Below are positions 7,412-16,772 of a DNA stretch of 64,000 bases, one piece after another. Each line of letters opens with the position of its first letter. The first letter of the stretch is position 1. Both the position numbers and the translations under genes were made by a program. This DNA is from Actinobaculum sp. 313 (lineage in GTDB: Bacteria; Actinomycetota; Actinomycetes; Actinomycetales; Actinomycetaceae), in assembly GCF_003073475.1 (NCBI RefSeq), contig NZ_CP029033.1, forward strand, positions 1,426,001-1,490,000, written 5' to 3'. The notes under the pieces are model-generated. The model was not told the DNA's origin and did no database searches. It was given only the letters and a program-made list of their open reading frames with translations.

Positions 7412-10400
7412 ATGTCTGCAATCGCAAAACGTGACGCTCTGGTGCCCCGGCTTCTGCCGCGCGTCCTATACGTAATTGCGATACTCGCCCTGGTGGACAG
7501 CCTACTCGGCTTCCTCCCCGGAACGCCTATCCTTGACTTTCTCTTCACGTGGATTATCCCCCTGCCACTGATCGACTGGTTCTCCGGACTCGTGACGCTC
7601 ATTCTGGCGCTCGGATTGGAACGGCGGAAGCGCATCGCATGGATCGCGATGATGATCTTCACCGCACTATCGATTGTCCTGTACGGCGCCTCCCTGGTTG
7701 CTTTCATCATCGACCCGGAGGAGGCGTGGCTGACTTGTGCGCTCGCCTTGAACACCGGCGTCCTGGTGGCAGTCTTGGCCCTCCTCATAGCCAGTCGTCG
7801 CTTTTATCGAGTGCGTTCCCAGCCGGGTAATATCCGACGCGCCCTCGTCTTTTTCCTCGGCGCATTTTTCGGGCTGGCCGCTGCAGCGCTTCTCACCATG
7901 CTTATCCTGCAGGGCCGCGAGCACTTCGACCGAGTCTTTAGTCCGCGCGCTTGGCCGGATTGGCTTCTCAGCCTGCTCGGTTTCGGCTGGGCCTTGAGCT
8001 TCATCATTGCCCTGTGGCTCATGTTACGGTCGCAGCGAGAGTCAGCCCGGATGAGTGTGGATGACGAAGCGCGGATACGCACGCTGCTCGCCAAATTCCC
8101 GTCCGACTCTCTTGGATACTTCGCCACTCGCCGCGATAAGTCAGTCCTGTTGACGCAGAACGGTGCAATAGCGTACCGGGTCTGTATGGGCGTCGCACTC
8201 GCCTCGGGTGATCCACTGGGCGACCCGTCAACGTGGCGCGCAACCGTAAAAGCCTTTGTACAGCATGCCGCAGACTACGGCTGGACACCCGCCGTCATCG
8301 GCGCCTCCGAAGCGGGAGCACGCGCCTGGGTTGACGAGGAGTTCCACGCTCTCAACATTGGCGACGAGGCGATCTTGTACCCGGCACTCTTCCAGCTCGA
8401 ATCACTACCGGACGTACGGCGTGTCGTGCGTCATATTTCCGACCTCGGCTATACGGTGCAGATCCGACGCCACCGGAGCATTCCCAGGGGCGAGCTGCAG
8501 GCTTTGACATCGCTCGCCGATCACTGGCTCGACGGCGAGCCGGAACGCGGCTTCTCCATGGCGCTCGGTCGGCTAGGAGACACTTCCGACGGCGAATGCG
8601 TGATGGTCGAGGCTCTCTTCCCCACCGGTGATCCACGGGGAAAGGTTGCAGCACTACTATCCTTCGCTCCTTGGGGTGCAGACGGTCTCAGCCTCGATGT
8701 CATGAGACGCCACCCGCAAGCTGATAATGGAGTCACGGAACTCATCGTGGCTTCCCTTATGCGCGAAGGACGTGAATTCGGTATCGGCCGCGTTTCTCTG
8801 AATTTTGCCATGTTCCGTTCCGCTCTCACTGATGGTGCGCGAATTGGCGCGGGGCCAATACTGCGCAACTGGCGTCGCCTCCTGCTAGTAGCCTCCCGTT
8901 GGTGGCAAATTGACTCGCTGTATCGCTCCAATGCGAAGTACAACCCGCAATGGTCTCCCCGTCTGATCTGCTATCCAGACGGAAACGACCTACTGCGTGT
9001 TTCCCTCGCCATGGGAGTGGCCGAAGGCTTCATCAGCCTACCCGACCGATTCATTGGCGAGCCGAGTACACAACCGCAGCGAACTCCGCAGCAGTCGGCA
9101 CAACCGCAGGCCATTTCCGCCGGATCAGTGGGGGATGCGCCGACGTCGTCGCCGCAGCGTCCCGCACAGATCGCCTCCCGCCTGGCATGCCGAGAGGCCA
9201 TGCTCTCCACCGGTCTAGATCCGTATCCACCCTCGGTGGCCGTCAGTGCCACCTGTGCGCAAGCCGATGGGCGATGCAGCGTCGCCGGGCGCGTGATGGC
9301 GGTGCGCGACCACGGTGGCGTTCTTTTCGCAGACCTGCGGGATCGTACGGGTGATCTGCAAGTCCTTCTCGAGGTGTCTACAACTGGTGGCGACGACGTC
9401 GCGCAGTTCAGGCGGTTCGTTCGGGCAGGAGACCAGGTAGCGGTAACGGGCGTAATCGGCGCGTCACGCACCGGCACACGCAGCTTACTGGCCGAGACGT
9501 GGCAGATGACTTCGAAGGCACTGCGATCACTGCCGAATAAGCACCATGGAATCCGCGACGCGCAGACTCGCGTGCGTCAGCGGCACCTCGCGCTGATCGT
9601 AAGGCCCAAGGACCGTTCCATGGTCGTGACACGTTCCACGGCCATACAGGCCATTCGCCACGAACTGCTCGCGCGCGAGTATCTCGAGGTCGAGACACCC
9701 ATTTTGCAAACGGTGCATGGAGGAGCGAACGCTCGACCCTTCATCACCCATATCAATGCTTACGATCTCGATCTCTACCTGCGTATCGCTCCCGAGTTGT
9801 ATCTCAAACGCCTGATGGTGGGCGGCATGGAACGCGTCTTCGAGATCGGCCGTAACTTCCGCAACGAAGGTGCCGACGCCACACACAACCCCGAGTTCAC
9901 CATGCTTGAGGCATACCAGGCGCACGCCGATTACAACGTCATGAAAGAGGTCGCGCGCGATCTCGTCATCTCGGCTGCGCAGGCGGCTCTCGGCACTACG
10001 GTCATTCGCGGCAACGTGGCCGGAGTTACGCATGAAATCGATCTCGCCGCCCCGTGGCACACGGTGAGCGTTTGCGATGCGGTTTCCGCGGCTCTCGGAG
10101 AACCGGTGGGAACCGACACACCTGTTGAAGTTCTCTCCGCTCACGCTGGAAGCCTCGGTATCCCAGATACCTCTGGAATGAGCTGGGGGCAGTGATGCAA
10201 GAACTCTATGAGCACCTGGCAGAGTCCACGACGGTTGGTCCCACCTTCTTCACCGACTTTCCTGCGGATACGTCACCGCTGACACGGCCTCATCGTGAAG
10301 ACAATCGACTCGCGGAGCGTTGGGACCTCATCATTTTCGGCTCCGAGGTAGGAACCGCCTATTCCGAGCTTGTCGATCCGGTGATACAACGTCAGCGGCT

Positions 10401-10596
10401 CACCGCCCAGTCGCTTGCTGCCGCCGGTGGTGATCCGGAAGCGATGGAACTCGACGAGGACTTTTTGGCCGCTCTCGAGCAGGGAATGCCACCCTCCGGC
10501 GGCTTGGGAATGGGACTTGATCGTCTCGTCATGACGTTGACCGGTGCTTCTATTCGCGAGACACTCACCTTCCCTCTCGTCAGGCCGAACCGATGA
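7412..10596 (+). pseudogene. lysX: Bifunctional lysylphosphatidylglycerol synthetase/lysyl-tRNA synthetase LysX, frame-broken
   Basis: LysX makes Lys-tRNA and moves lysine onto phosphatidylglycerol, lowering surface charge and raising resistance to cationic peptides. The parts, in order, are a membrane domain (about 10-205), a DUF2156 transferase domain (about 213-540), a Q/P-rich linker (about 550-590), an OB fold (about 610-690) and a class II synthetase core with motif 2 FEIGRNFRNEG (about 809) and motif 3 [11 protein letters not shown] (about 1028). The frame breaks at a run of five G at 10185-10189: it stops at 10195, and the next frame continues at once to the expected C-terminus. A sixth G would restore a 1061-residue protein ([10 protein letters not shown]). 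The ATG at 7412 follows GGGAGGA. A sequencing error is more likely than real loss. Confidence 0.85.
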
Positions 10597-11345
10597 GATA
10601 CGGTCGCTACGCACTGGCGATCCTGGCTTTCGTCACTTACAACAGCTGGGTACTGTGGCCTCTGAACGGCGACCCGCAGGCAGCCCTCGGGTACCTGTCC
10701 GAGTTAGCGGCCGGCGATCAGCCCTACCATTGGTTGTTCCGAGGTTGTGATCTGCTTGCCGCTTTGGTTTTCGCCTTTATCGCTTTGCTCGGATGGCGCG
10801 GCTGGGCGGGATGGCTCGGACGGCGTGCCCCACAGGTGGCCGCTGCCCTACTGACCGTCGCCGTAGCAACCGTCCTTGATGTTACGTTCAATCTGCCATG
10901 CGCCGAGAGCCGTGATGCGGTGTGTAAGGCGACCCCGTTCGCAGTGCGCCATGTTCATGAGGCCTCATCGGTTATTGTTGGCCTCGCCCTGGTGGCACTC
11001 ATCGGTCTGGTTGCTATCGCCTTCGCCGAACAGGACGGCTGGCGGGGCCGGGCCTGCTGGGTAGCGGCATTCGGCCTGCTCGTTGCGGCTCTTCTACTCG
11101 CCAGCGCCATCTTGCCCGCATTTCTGCCCCTGACGCAGGGACCGGTGCAGGCCGTCCAGGTACTGCTATGCTCGGGCTGGATCGCCTACCTGGCCGTGCA
11201 TCTGTCGGAAGGCCGCAGCGCCGCAGCGATTCGCGGCACGCCGGAGAATCTCGGCACGCCAGCAAATCGCAACACTGCTGAAAACTCCGGCAAACCGGGG
11301 AGCGACCATTCATCGAGTGATAACCCTAGGATGGGCCGCCCATGA
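10593..11345 (+). CDS. DUF998-like integral membrane protein
   Basis: The 250-residue protein has about six hydrophobic segments between residues 7 and 205, with a conserved-looking extracytoplasmic stretch ([13 protein letters not shown]) that contains two cysteines. The pattern fits the DUF998 family. A hydrophilic tail carries a loose repeat ([13 protein letters not shown]). Its ATG overlaps the lysX stop by four bases, so it is coupled to lysX and probably works with membrane lipid lysinylation, though no activity is known. Confidence 0.7.
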   Translation: MRYGRYALAILAFVTYNSWVLWPLNGDPQAALGYLSELAAGDQPYHWLFRGCDLLAALVFAFIALLGWRGWAGWLGRRAPQVAAALLTVAVATVLDVTFNLPCAESRDAVCKATPFAVRHVHEASSVIVGLALVALIGLVAIAFAEQDGWRGRACWVAAFGLLVAALLLASAILPAFLPLTQGPVQAVQVLLCSGWIAYLAVHLSEGRSAAAIRGTPENLGTPANRNTAENSGKPGSDHSSSDNPRMGRP

Positions 11346-12274
11346 CTGGACTGACGAGTGCGCACAACGCGCCGCGTGAGATGCGCTATCCGAGCGGACA
11401 CACCGTTCATATACACCACTCCGAGGGCGAAACCACGAGGGATCTGTCGCACACCTATGCGCAGGCCTCCCCGGCTTCGGCAGCCAATGTGCCGACTCCT
11501 GCAGGCAGAATCAGACCAACCGCCGTTCTGCTCAGCGGCTGTGGTTTAGGATCGGCTTGCTGGGATCAGGTTATTGCCGCTCTTCCCGACTGGAGGATTA
11601 TCACGGTCGACCGGCCCGGTCGTCTGGGCACCTCATGTGATGCCTTCCCATCGTTGGTCGCCGAGACCCGTTTTGTGCGCGAGCTTCTCGAGGATGAGGG
11701 AAGCGCCGTCGTCGTCGCGCACTCGATGGCATCGTTTCAGGCCGAGGCCTTAGCACGCCTCGTTCCCCACCTCGTCACCGCAGTGGTGCTCGTGGATCCT
11801 TCTGCGGCTCCTCTGAACGCTCACCATTCGCGTGTAGCACCGCGCCTGAGTGCGCTGGCAGCTCAACTGACGCGCCTAGGCCCTCTCCGTCGCTTAGCAT
11901 CAGCGCTCTGGCGGGCTGGCCTCCAGGCACAAACGCAGCATCCGGAGCTTATTGATACCGCCCGCTGGATCCCCACGTGGAATAGCAGGTCCGCACTTGT
12001 AGCAACTCTCAAGGAGGCCCTCGCGTTCCGCGGCCAGGCCGCCGACCTTCTCATGTTGCGGCGCCGTCAGGGCAGCGCTGCACCGGTGCGTGCGATCATA
12101 CTGGAAGCGCCCCCGTATACCTCCACCCGAGCACGGAAAGCGCTCCTCGCATCTTTCCGCAATGCACATGTCCGCCAGGTGCATTCTCGCCATCTCATGA
12201 TGCTGGACGCGCCGGAGACCATCGCCGATAGCGTCACAGACGTCGGCAATCCGAGCACTTCGTTGCGAGCGTGA
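11342..12274 (+). CDS. Alpha/beta hydrolase in the lysX operon
   Basis: This 310-residue hydrolase shows the nucleophile elbow AHSMAS (serine about residue 128), an oxyanion-side LLSGCGLGSACWDQV (about 60-74) and a C-terminal HSRHLMMLDAP containing the likely catalytic histidine. It has no obvious signal peptide. The ATG overlaps the DUF998 stop by four bases, making a tight lysX-DUF998-hydrolase unit. By analogy with hydrolases that remove amino acids from aminoacyl-phosphatidylglycerol next to MprF-type enzymes, it could reverse LysX modification; this is inference from context. Confidence 0.75.
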   Translation: MTGLTSAHNAPREMRYPSGHTVHIHHSEGETTRDLSHTYAQASPASAANVPTPAGRIRPTAVLLSGCGLGSACWDQVIAALPDWRIITVDRPGRLGTSCDAFPSLVAETRFVRELLEDEGSAVVVAHSMASFQAEALARLVPHLVTAVVLVDPSAAPLNAHHSRVAPRLSALAAQLTRLGPLRRLASALWRAGLQAQTQHPELIDTARWIPTWNSRSALVATLKEALAFRGQAADLLMLRRRQGSAAPVRAIILEAPPYTSTRARKALLASFRNAHVRQVHSRHLMMLDAPETIADSVTDVGNPSTSLRA

Positions 12275-12554
12275 GGGATGCTGACTGCTCCTAAGCGCCA
12301 GCAAGATGCGCAGGCACTCCGATTCCACCTGCCATGAAAAGCGTCCTCATTCTACGAGCAGGGTCACCGATATTCCACCCGTGTAAACCACGGAGACTCC
12401 CACGCGTTCGCGACGATGTCAAACCGGTAATGCTCGTACCAGGACTATGATAGGCCAGGCCACGGTCAACAAAAGCCCGGCACTACCGAATGCAATCCTT
12501 CCACACGCCGCCCGAACATTTTCGCTGGCACTCAAGCGCGCCGTCGCAGTCCAT

Positions 12555-13160
12555 CTACACGTCCCGCGAAGGCTTAGTCCACCGCAACAGATAGCGATAG
12601 TACAATCCCCGGCGTATGCGTGCCCCTGGCAGGAGATAGCGTGCCACAGTGCGAATTTGTGCCAGCGTCTGCGTCGGATCCGCAACGGGCACACCCTCCG
12701 GGTAACTCTCGTGGTGAAGCCAGGAGCTTACTCTTGCCACGGGCACACGCACTCCTGCGTGCGCCCAATCCGCGACGGATTGATTCGCAGCGACTCCTAC
12801 CACAGCAAGGTCCCCGCCGGGCGCGAGCAAATCCGCTGCGCGCGTTAACGCGGCAGACAGCGGCATATGATGCACGCTGGCCACGAAGGTGATGAGCCCA
12901 AACTGCCGCTCACTGCGGTAACACATGAAGTCTTCGGAGACGACGGAGACGTTCGCCAGTTCAGAGAGTCGGCGGCGCGCCCGAGTGGCAGCGGTTTCAT
13001 CCACCTCAATACCCATCGCCGTGTGCATGATCGGAGCCAGATGTTGCAGGAGGAGTCCATCACCGCAACCGACGTCTAGCAGATCCTCGTGCCGATGCTC
13101 CACGGCAATCTTCGCAATCCAGGGGTGATAGGCACTGTTGTGATTCCAGTAGGCCGCCAT
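12555..13160 (-). CDS. Class I SAM-dependent methyltransferase
   Basis: The 201-residue product has the SAM-binding motif I LLDVGCGDGLLLQHL (about 27-41), the acidic strand IEVDE, and a motif IV-like FVASVHHMP. The WNHNSAYHPW opening is typical of a small group of actinobacterial methyltransferases with unknown substrate. I start at the ATG 13158-13160; the frame continues upstream but would enter the tRNA-Leu gene, which rules out the longer form. A GTG one codon upstream is an alternative. Confidence 0.75.
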   Translation of the reverse strand: MAAYWNHNSAYHPWIAKIAVEHRHEDLLDVGCGDGLLLQHLAPIMHTAMGIEVDETAATRARRRLSELANVSVVSEDFMCYRSERQFGLITFVASVHHMPLSAALTRAADLLAPGGDLAVVGVAANQSVADWAHAGVRVPVARVSSWLHHESYPEGVPVADPTQTLAQIRTVARYLLPGARIRRGLYYRYLLRWTKPSRDV

Positions 13161-13232
13161 GACCCCATTCCAATTGCCGATCTGCGGCAACACAACTCGG
13201 CACGCCGTTTGAGGGCGATGCTGTTTGAACTG

Positions 13233-13317
13233 TGCGCGGAGGGGGACTTGAACCCCACCCTCTAATACGAGGACTAGCACCTCAAGCTAGCGCGTCTGCC
13301 TATTCCGCCACCCGCGC
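13233..13317 (-). tRNA. tRNA-Leu (anticodon GAG)
   Basis: The 85-base gene has the long variable arm of class II tRNAs. The acceptor GCGCGGG pairs with TCCGCGC (one G-T pair), the anticodon stem CTAGC/GCTAG encloses TTGAGGT with anticodon GAG, and the T arm contains GGTTCAAGTCC. CCA is not encoded. Confidence 0.95.
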
Positions 13318-13551
13318 AGATGACCAACGAGGCTGACGCCCCGAGCAACGAGTAAGAGGTTAGCACGTTGGCCGATCTGAAACCACCGACGATCAACCTG
13401 TGGCACTGTGAACTGCGTCGCCCCATGGTTGCCGACGTGGTCGGCGCAGCCCGCTCCCCCGACGCAATCGGACTGATCGCGCAGGATGATGGTATTGCAG
13501 AACCGGTGAGAAAACCGAAGAGCGGATTTCACCATCTGTGTGGGCGACGAT

Positions 13552-13557
13552 TAGGCT
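13552..13557 (+). promoter_or_regulatory. -10 box for leaderless GNAT/NTP-PPase fusion
   Basis: TAGGCT lies 7 nt before the ATG at 13565, with no ribosome binding site in between. Confidence 0.55.
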
Positions 13558-13564
13558 ACAGAAT

Positions 13565-14620
13565 ATGTTGCGCAGCGATTTGACCACGGCACGTCTTTTC
13601 CTCACGCCGCCCACTGCCGCCGATGCGGAGCGAATCACGGCGATCTGCCAGGACGATGCCATCCAGCGCTGGACTACCATTCCATCTCCGTACACGCTGG
13701 AAGATGGGCAGGCATTCATCAGTGACATGGTCGAACCGGGTTGGCAGGCCGATAGCCCCAACTGGGCTATTCGGGAGCGTACGCGCAGCGCCGATCCACT
13801 CACCTCTCCCCTATTGGGAATGATCGGTCTGACATCCGATGGCACAACCGCCTCAATCGGTTACTGGGCCGCTCCCGAGGCCCGCGGACGCGGTCTGATA
13901 ACCGAAGCCGTGCAGGCTGTTCTCGATTTCGGTTTCACGCAGATGGGTTTGCAGGTCATTACTTGGCGTTGCCTGATCGACGACGGCGAGCCCAACTGGG
14001 CATCGGCGAAGGTCGCATGGCGCACAGGCTTCACGTTCGAAGGTTATGCACGCGGAGCTGCCTCGAAGAACGGCCGCGCATATGACGCACTGCTGGCCAG
14101 TATTCTGCCGTCCGAACCACGCGCCCCGCAGCACGCATGGTTCGGCCCGGACGACACCCATCCTGGATTCGCTGACAGTCGCGATCCCGAGGCCCTGGTA
14201 CGTCAATTCCATCAGATCTATCGCCTTCCAATAGTCTCCGATGGTCCTCGTGCGGATCGTGAACGTACACATATGCGAATGTCACTGGTGGCCGAAGAGT
14301 TCTGTGAATTGGTTGGAGCGATCTATGGCCAGCCTGCCCGCCGACTCGTCGAAGAAGCGTGGAGGAAAGCCGTTGACGCGGATCACCACACACGTGACAC
14401 GGTGGAAGCCGCAGACGCGCTCGGTGACCTTGTGTATGTCATCTATGGCATGGCTCTGGAGTTGGGAATCCCCATGCGTGACGTGTTGGCAGAGATTCAG
14501 GCGTCAAATCTCTCCAAGCTCGATTCCGAGGGCAAGCCGATTTACCGTGCCGACGGCAAGGTCTTGAAGGGCCCGAATTACTTCCGGCCGGATATCCGCC
14601 GTGTGCTCGGCCTAGATTGA
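13565..14620 (+). CDS. Fusion of GNAT acetyltransferase and MazG/HisE-like NTP pyrophosphohydrolase
   Basis: The first half of this 351-residue protein is a RimJ/RimL-type N-acetyltransferase, with the acetyl-CoA binding stretch SIGYWAAPEARGRGLITEAV (about 98-117). The second half is an all-alpha NTP pyrophosphatase of the MazG/phosphoribosyl-ATP pyrophosphohydrolase-like superfamily: VAEEFCELVGA and VEAADALGDLVYVIYG (about 249-300) supply the acidic metal-binding helices. The second domain alone would be a complete enzyme that cleaves nucleoside triphosphates. The pair may act separately in RNA or protein modification and nucleotide clean-up. The start at 13565 is supported by the -10 box and the absence of a ribosome binding site. 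Confidence 0.8.
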   Translation: MLRSDLTTARLFLTPPTAADAERITAICQDDAIQRWTTIPSPYTLEDGQAFISDMVEPGWQADSPNWAIRERTRSADPLTSPLLGMIGLTSDGTTASIGYWAAPEARGRGLITEAVQAVLDFGFTQMGLQVITWRCLIDDGEPNWASAKVAWRTGFTFEGYARGAASKNGRAYDALLASILPSEPRAPQHAWFGPDDTHPGFADSRDPEALVRQFHQIYRLPIVSDGPRADRERTHMRMSLVAEEFCELVGAIYGQPARRLVEEAWRKAVDADHHTRDTVEAADALGDLVYVIYGMALELGIPMRDVLAEIQASNLSKLDSEGKPIYRADGKVLKGPNYFRPDIRRVLGLD

Positions 14621-14792
14621 CCTCCTCCGGTCACCTTCAACAATCCAGGCCTCGATCAGCCCTCCGGTATAGGACTCTCGCGGTTCCGTATATCGTGGCG
14701 CCCTTGGTAATCACCGTCCTTTGTTGCCGCTTTCGTTCCCGCACAAACTCTTTCGCGCGACGACCAACACACTTGCCGACGTGAATAGGCAG

Positions 14793-14836
14793 GCTACGTT
14801 TGTGCGACAGCGAGGACTCTGCGTCTCAAACGTAGC
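14793..14836. repeat. Inverted repeat GCTACGTTTG/CAAACGTAGC
   Basis: Two perfect 10-base arms (14793-14802, 14827-14836) flank a 24-nt loop in the space between convergent genes. It may be a terminator for the upstream plus-strand gene or a binding site. Confidence 0.45.
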
Positions 14837-14865
14837 TGGTCACATGTATGGCTGACCGGACAATA

Positions 14866-14900
14866 AGTCGGCCACCCGTCCGTGAACAGGGTGGCCGACT
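14866..14900 (-). terminator. Intrinsic terminator after the Pro/Gly/Tyr-rich membrane protein
   Basis: AGTCGGCCACCC and GGGTGGCCGACT form a perfect 12-bp stem with an 11-nt loop. On the minus strand the stem is followed by TTATTG. It sits 15 bp after the stop at 14916. Confidence 0.7.
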
Positions 14901-14915
14901 GACGCGAGGGCGTTG

Positions 14916-16049
14916 TTACGACTCGCGATGCAGCGCTTCTGCCAGCAGCGCGCCAAAACCGCCGATCAGCGCGGCAATTGAGCCGAATAGCGTCAGGAAG
15001 GCGCCCAAGCCGCGTTCTGCACCATCAGCGAGTTCATTAGCCACATTGCCGTCGTTGAACAGCATTAGCACGAAGATGACCAGGAAAGCTCCACTGAGAA
15101 GAGCCAGGAGACTGCTGAGCAGTTTTGGCGTGCGATTGGCGAGGACAACATTGGCCAAAAGTCCTGCAACAACAGCAAGCAGTGCAACTGCAATAATCGC
15201 AATGCCACCACCCATGTTGCCATCCAGGATATTCATCGACCTCGTTTCACCGCCCGCTTCCCGTGTCAGGAACGGCAGGAAGACACCAATAAGTGCAATC
15301 AAGGCGCCGACTCCGAGCAGCCCCAATGAGATCCAGGCGAGAACGGACGGGCGCCTTTTAGCAGACCCGGCGTGGGCCACGTATTGCCCATAAGGCGCAG
15401 CCTGATAGCCGCCCGGCTGCTGGTAGGGATAACCTGCCGGCACGGCGCCGCCCGCCGCAGAGCCCTGCTGACCGTAATACGCATCTGGCTGCGGCTGCGA
15501 TTGCTGATAGTTTCCTTGCGGTGGCTGGTTCGGCGGGAAACCCGGTTGCGGGTAACCGCCAGGTTGCTGTGGTCCGCCGGACTGCTGGTAGCCGCCGGTG
15601 GGTTGATAGCCCCCCGGCGCATTCGCCAATTGTGCTGTCGCCGGTACGGGTGAACCGTACACCGTCGGACGCTCATTTGCCCCCGGTGTCTGAGCATTGT
15701 ACGGCTGTGGCGCCGATGGTGCAGAAGGCTGTTGCGGGTACCCGGCAGGCGCCTGGTACTGGGGTGCTGCGCCACCTGGGTATCCGCCGACGGATTGTCC
15801 CGCAGTTGCGGGCGCACCGGGTGCCGAAGTCGGATATCCTCCCGGCGTAGCACCAGGCTGGGGCGGTACGGAGGCTGTGCCCTCCGCTCCAAGAGCAGCA
15901 GGCGGGAAGGTGGGAGCGGGTTGCGGTGCCGTTTTCGGCGTCCTCTCCGGCGATGGCACACTGGGTGGCGGCGCGGGCGACATCACACCGTCAACGGGCG
16001 ATGGTTCCGAAGCTGCTGTATCCCGACCGGGTTCTTCGCTTGTCGACAT
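14916..16049 (-). CDS. Membrane protein with a long Pro/Gly/Gln/Tyr-rich N-terminus
   Basis: Of 377 residues, the first 225 or so are low complexity, with repeated GGYPQ/PGGYQ-like units and no charged clusters. Four hydrophobic segments follow (about 238-370): the first after KRRPSVLAW, then three more. This is typical of actinobacterial DUF4190-like or related membrane proteins with disordered cytoplasmic tails; the function is unknown. A GAGGAAG site precedes the ATG. It follows the next gene upstream by 39 bp and probably shares its transcript. A strong hairpin ends the unit. Confidence 0.7.
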   Translation of the reverse strand: MSTSEEPGRDTAASEPSPVDGVMSPAPPPSVPSPERTPKTAPQPAPTFPPAALGAEGTASVPPQPGATPGGYPTSAPGAPATAGQSVGGYPGGAAPQYQAPAGYPQQPSAPSAPQPYNAQTPGANERPTVYGSPVPATAQLANAPGGYQPTGGYQQSGGPQQPGGYPQPGFPPNQPPQGNYQQSQPQPDAYYGQQGSAAGGAVPAGYPYQQPGGYQAAPYGQYVAHAGSAKRRPSVLAWISLGLLGVGALIALIGVFLPFLTREAGGETRSMNILDGNMGGGIAIIAVALLAVVAGLLANVVLANRTPKLLSSLLALLSGAFLVIFVLMLFNDGNVANELADGAERGLGAFLTLFGSIAALIGGFGALLAEALHRES

Positions 16050-16088
16050 TCTTCCTCTTTCTAACTGTGCTTGGCCGAGTGTTATCGG

Positions 16089-16658
16089 CTACTGGCCCGG
16101 AGTTTCCGGTTGATCCGCCTCCGGTGGAAATGGTTCATCGGAGTTCTGGGGGCTGTCATAGTGGTTCGTTTCGTCTGTCCTCGTTGATTCTTCTGCCTTC
16201 GTTGCTTCTTCTGCGACTTCGGCATTTTCAATGTCGTCAACAAGGCTGGCTGCAAGAATGTGTTGTGACAGCATGTCAATTCGCCGCTCCAAATGACGGC
16301 GTTGCACACTTCTCTGTTTCCGGCTCATCGCATCGAGAACAGGCAGTGCGCGTTCAATGGATTCCAGCTCGTCCCGCCATTGGCGCGCTTGCTGCGCAAC
16401 TTCTGCCGTATTGGCCGATGCGTATAGAAACGTCACCTGTTCACGCAAGACCTGGCAGCGCGCAGAGAGGTCTTGGCGTGCCGTTCCAGAATCGCCAACC
16501 CCCAACACACGTTGAAAACGACTGGTGATCCCCTGCGCAAACTGTGGATTGTCATTCATAAGTTTGCGCAGTTGCGGACCGTACTGCATGACGACGATAA
16601 ACACAGCAGGGCCTGCCCGACGTGCCAGCTTAAGGAGAATCTTGAAGGATCCAGCCAC
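16089..16658 (-). CDS. Conserved-looking hypothetical protein
   Basis: I do not recognise this 189-residue protein. It begins with a basic, weakly hydrophobic segment (FKILLKLARRAGPAVFIVVM), continues with predicted helices that could form coiled coils (about 60-140, rich in R, E, Q and A), and ends in an acidic disordered tail with DETNHYDSPQNSDEP. The start is a GTG preceded by AAGGTGGA. It is likely cytoplasmic or peripheral to the membrane and is co-transcribed with the Pro/Gly/Tyr-rich protein. Confidence 0.6.
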   Translation of the reverse strand: MAGSFKILLKLARRAGPAVFIVVMQYGPQLRKLMNDNPQFAQGITSRFQRVLGVGDSGTARQDLSARCQVLREQVTFLYASANTAEVAQQARQWRDELESIERALPVLDAMSRKQRSVQRRHLERRIDMLSQHILAASLVDDIENAEVAEEATKAEESTRTDETNHYDSPQNSDEPFPPEADQPETPGQ

Positions 16659-16772
16659 GTATTTCCACCTTTCGTTATGACGAGTCTAGCGGGCAATTGT
16701 CATATTCACCGCAGTGACTCCATGCTAATTCTTTGAGCGAACAGGCAATAGGACTGTTGGCAGGTGCCACTA

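Noticed and set aside
10185-10195. Programmed -1 frameshifting in lysX at GGGGG
   Set aside because: No stimulatory structure or slippery X XXY YYZ signal is apparent, and five other conserved genes break the same way, which favours sequence error.
13161-13280. Upstream extension of the methyltransferase gene
   Set aside because: It would overlap the tRNA-Leu gene on the same strand.
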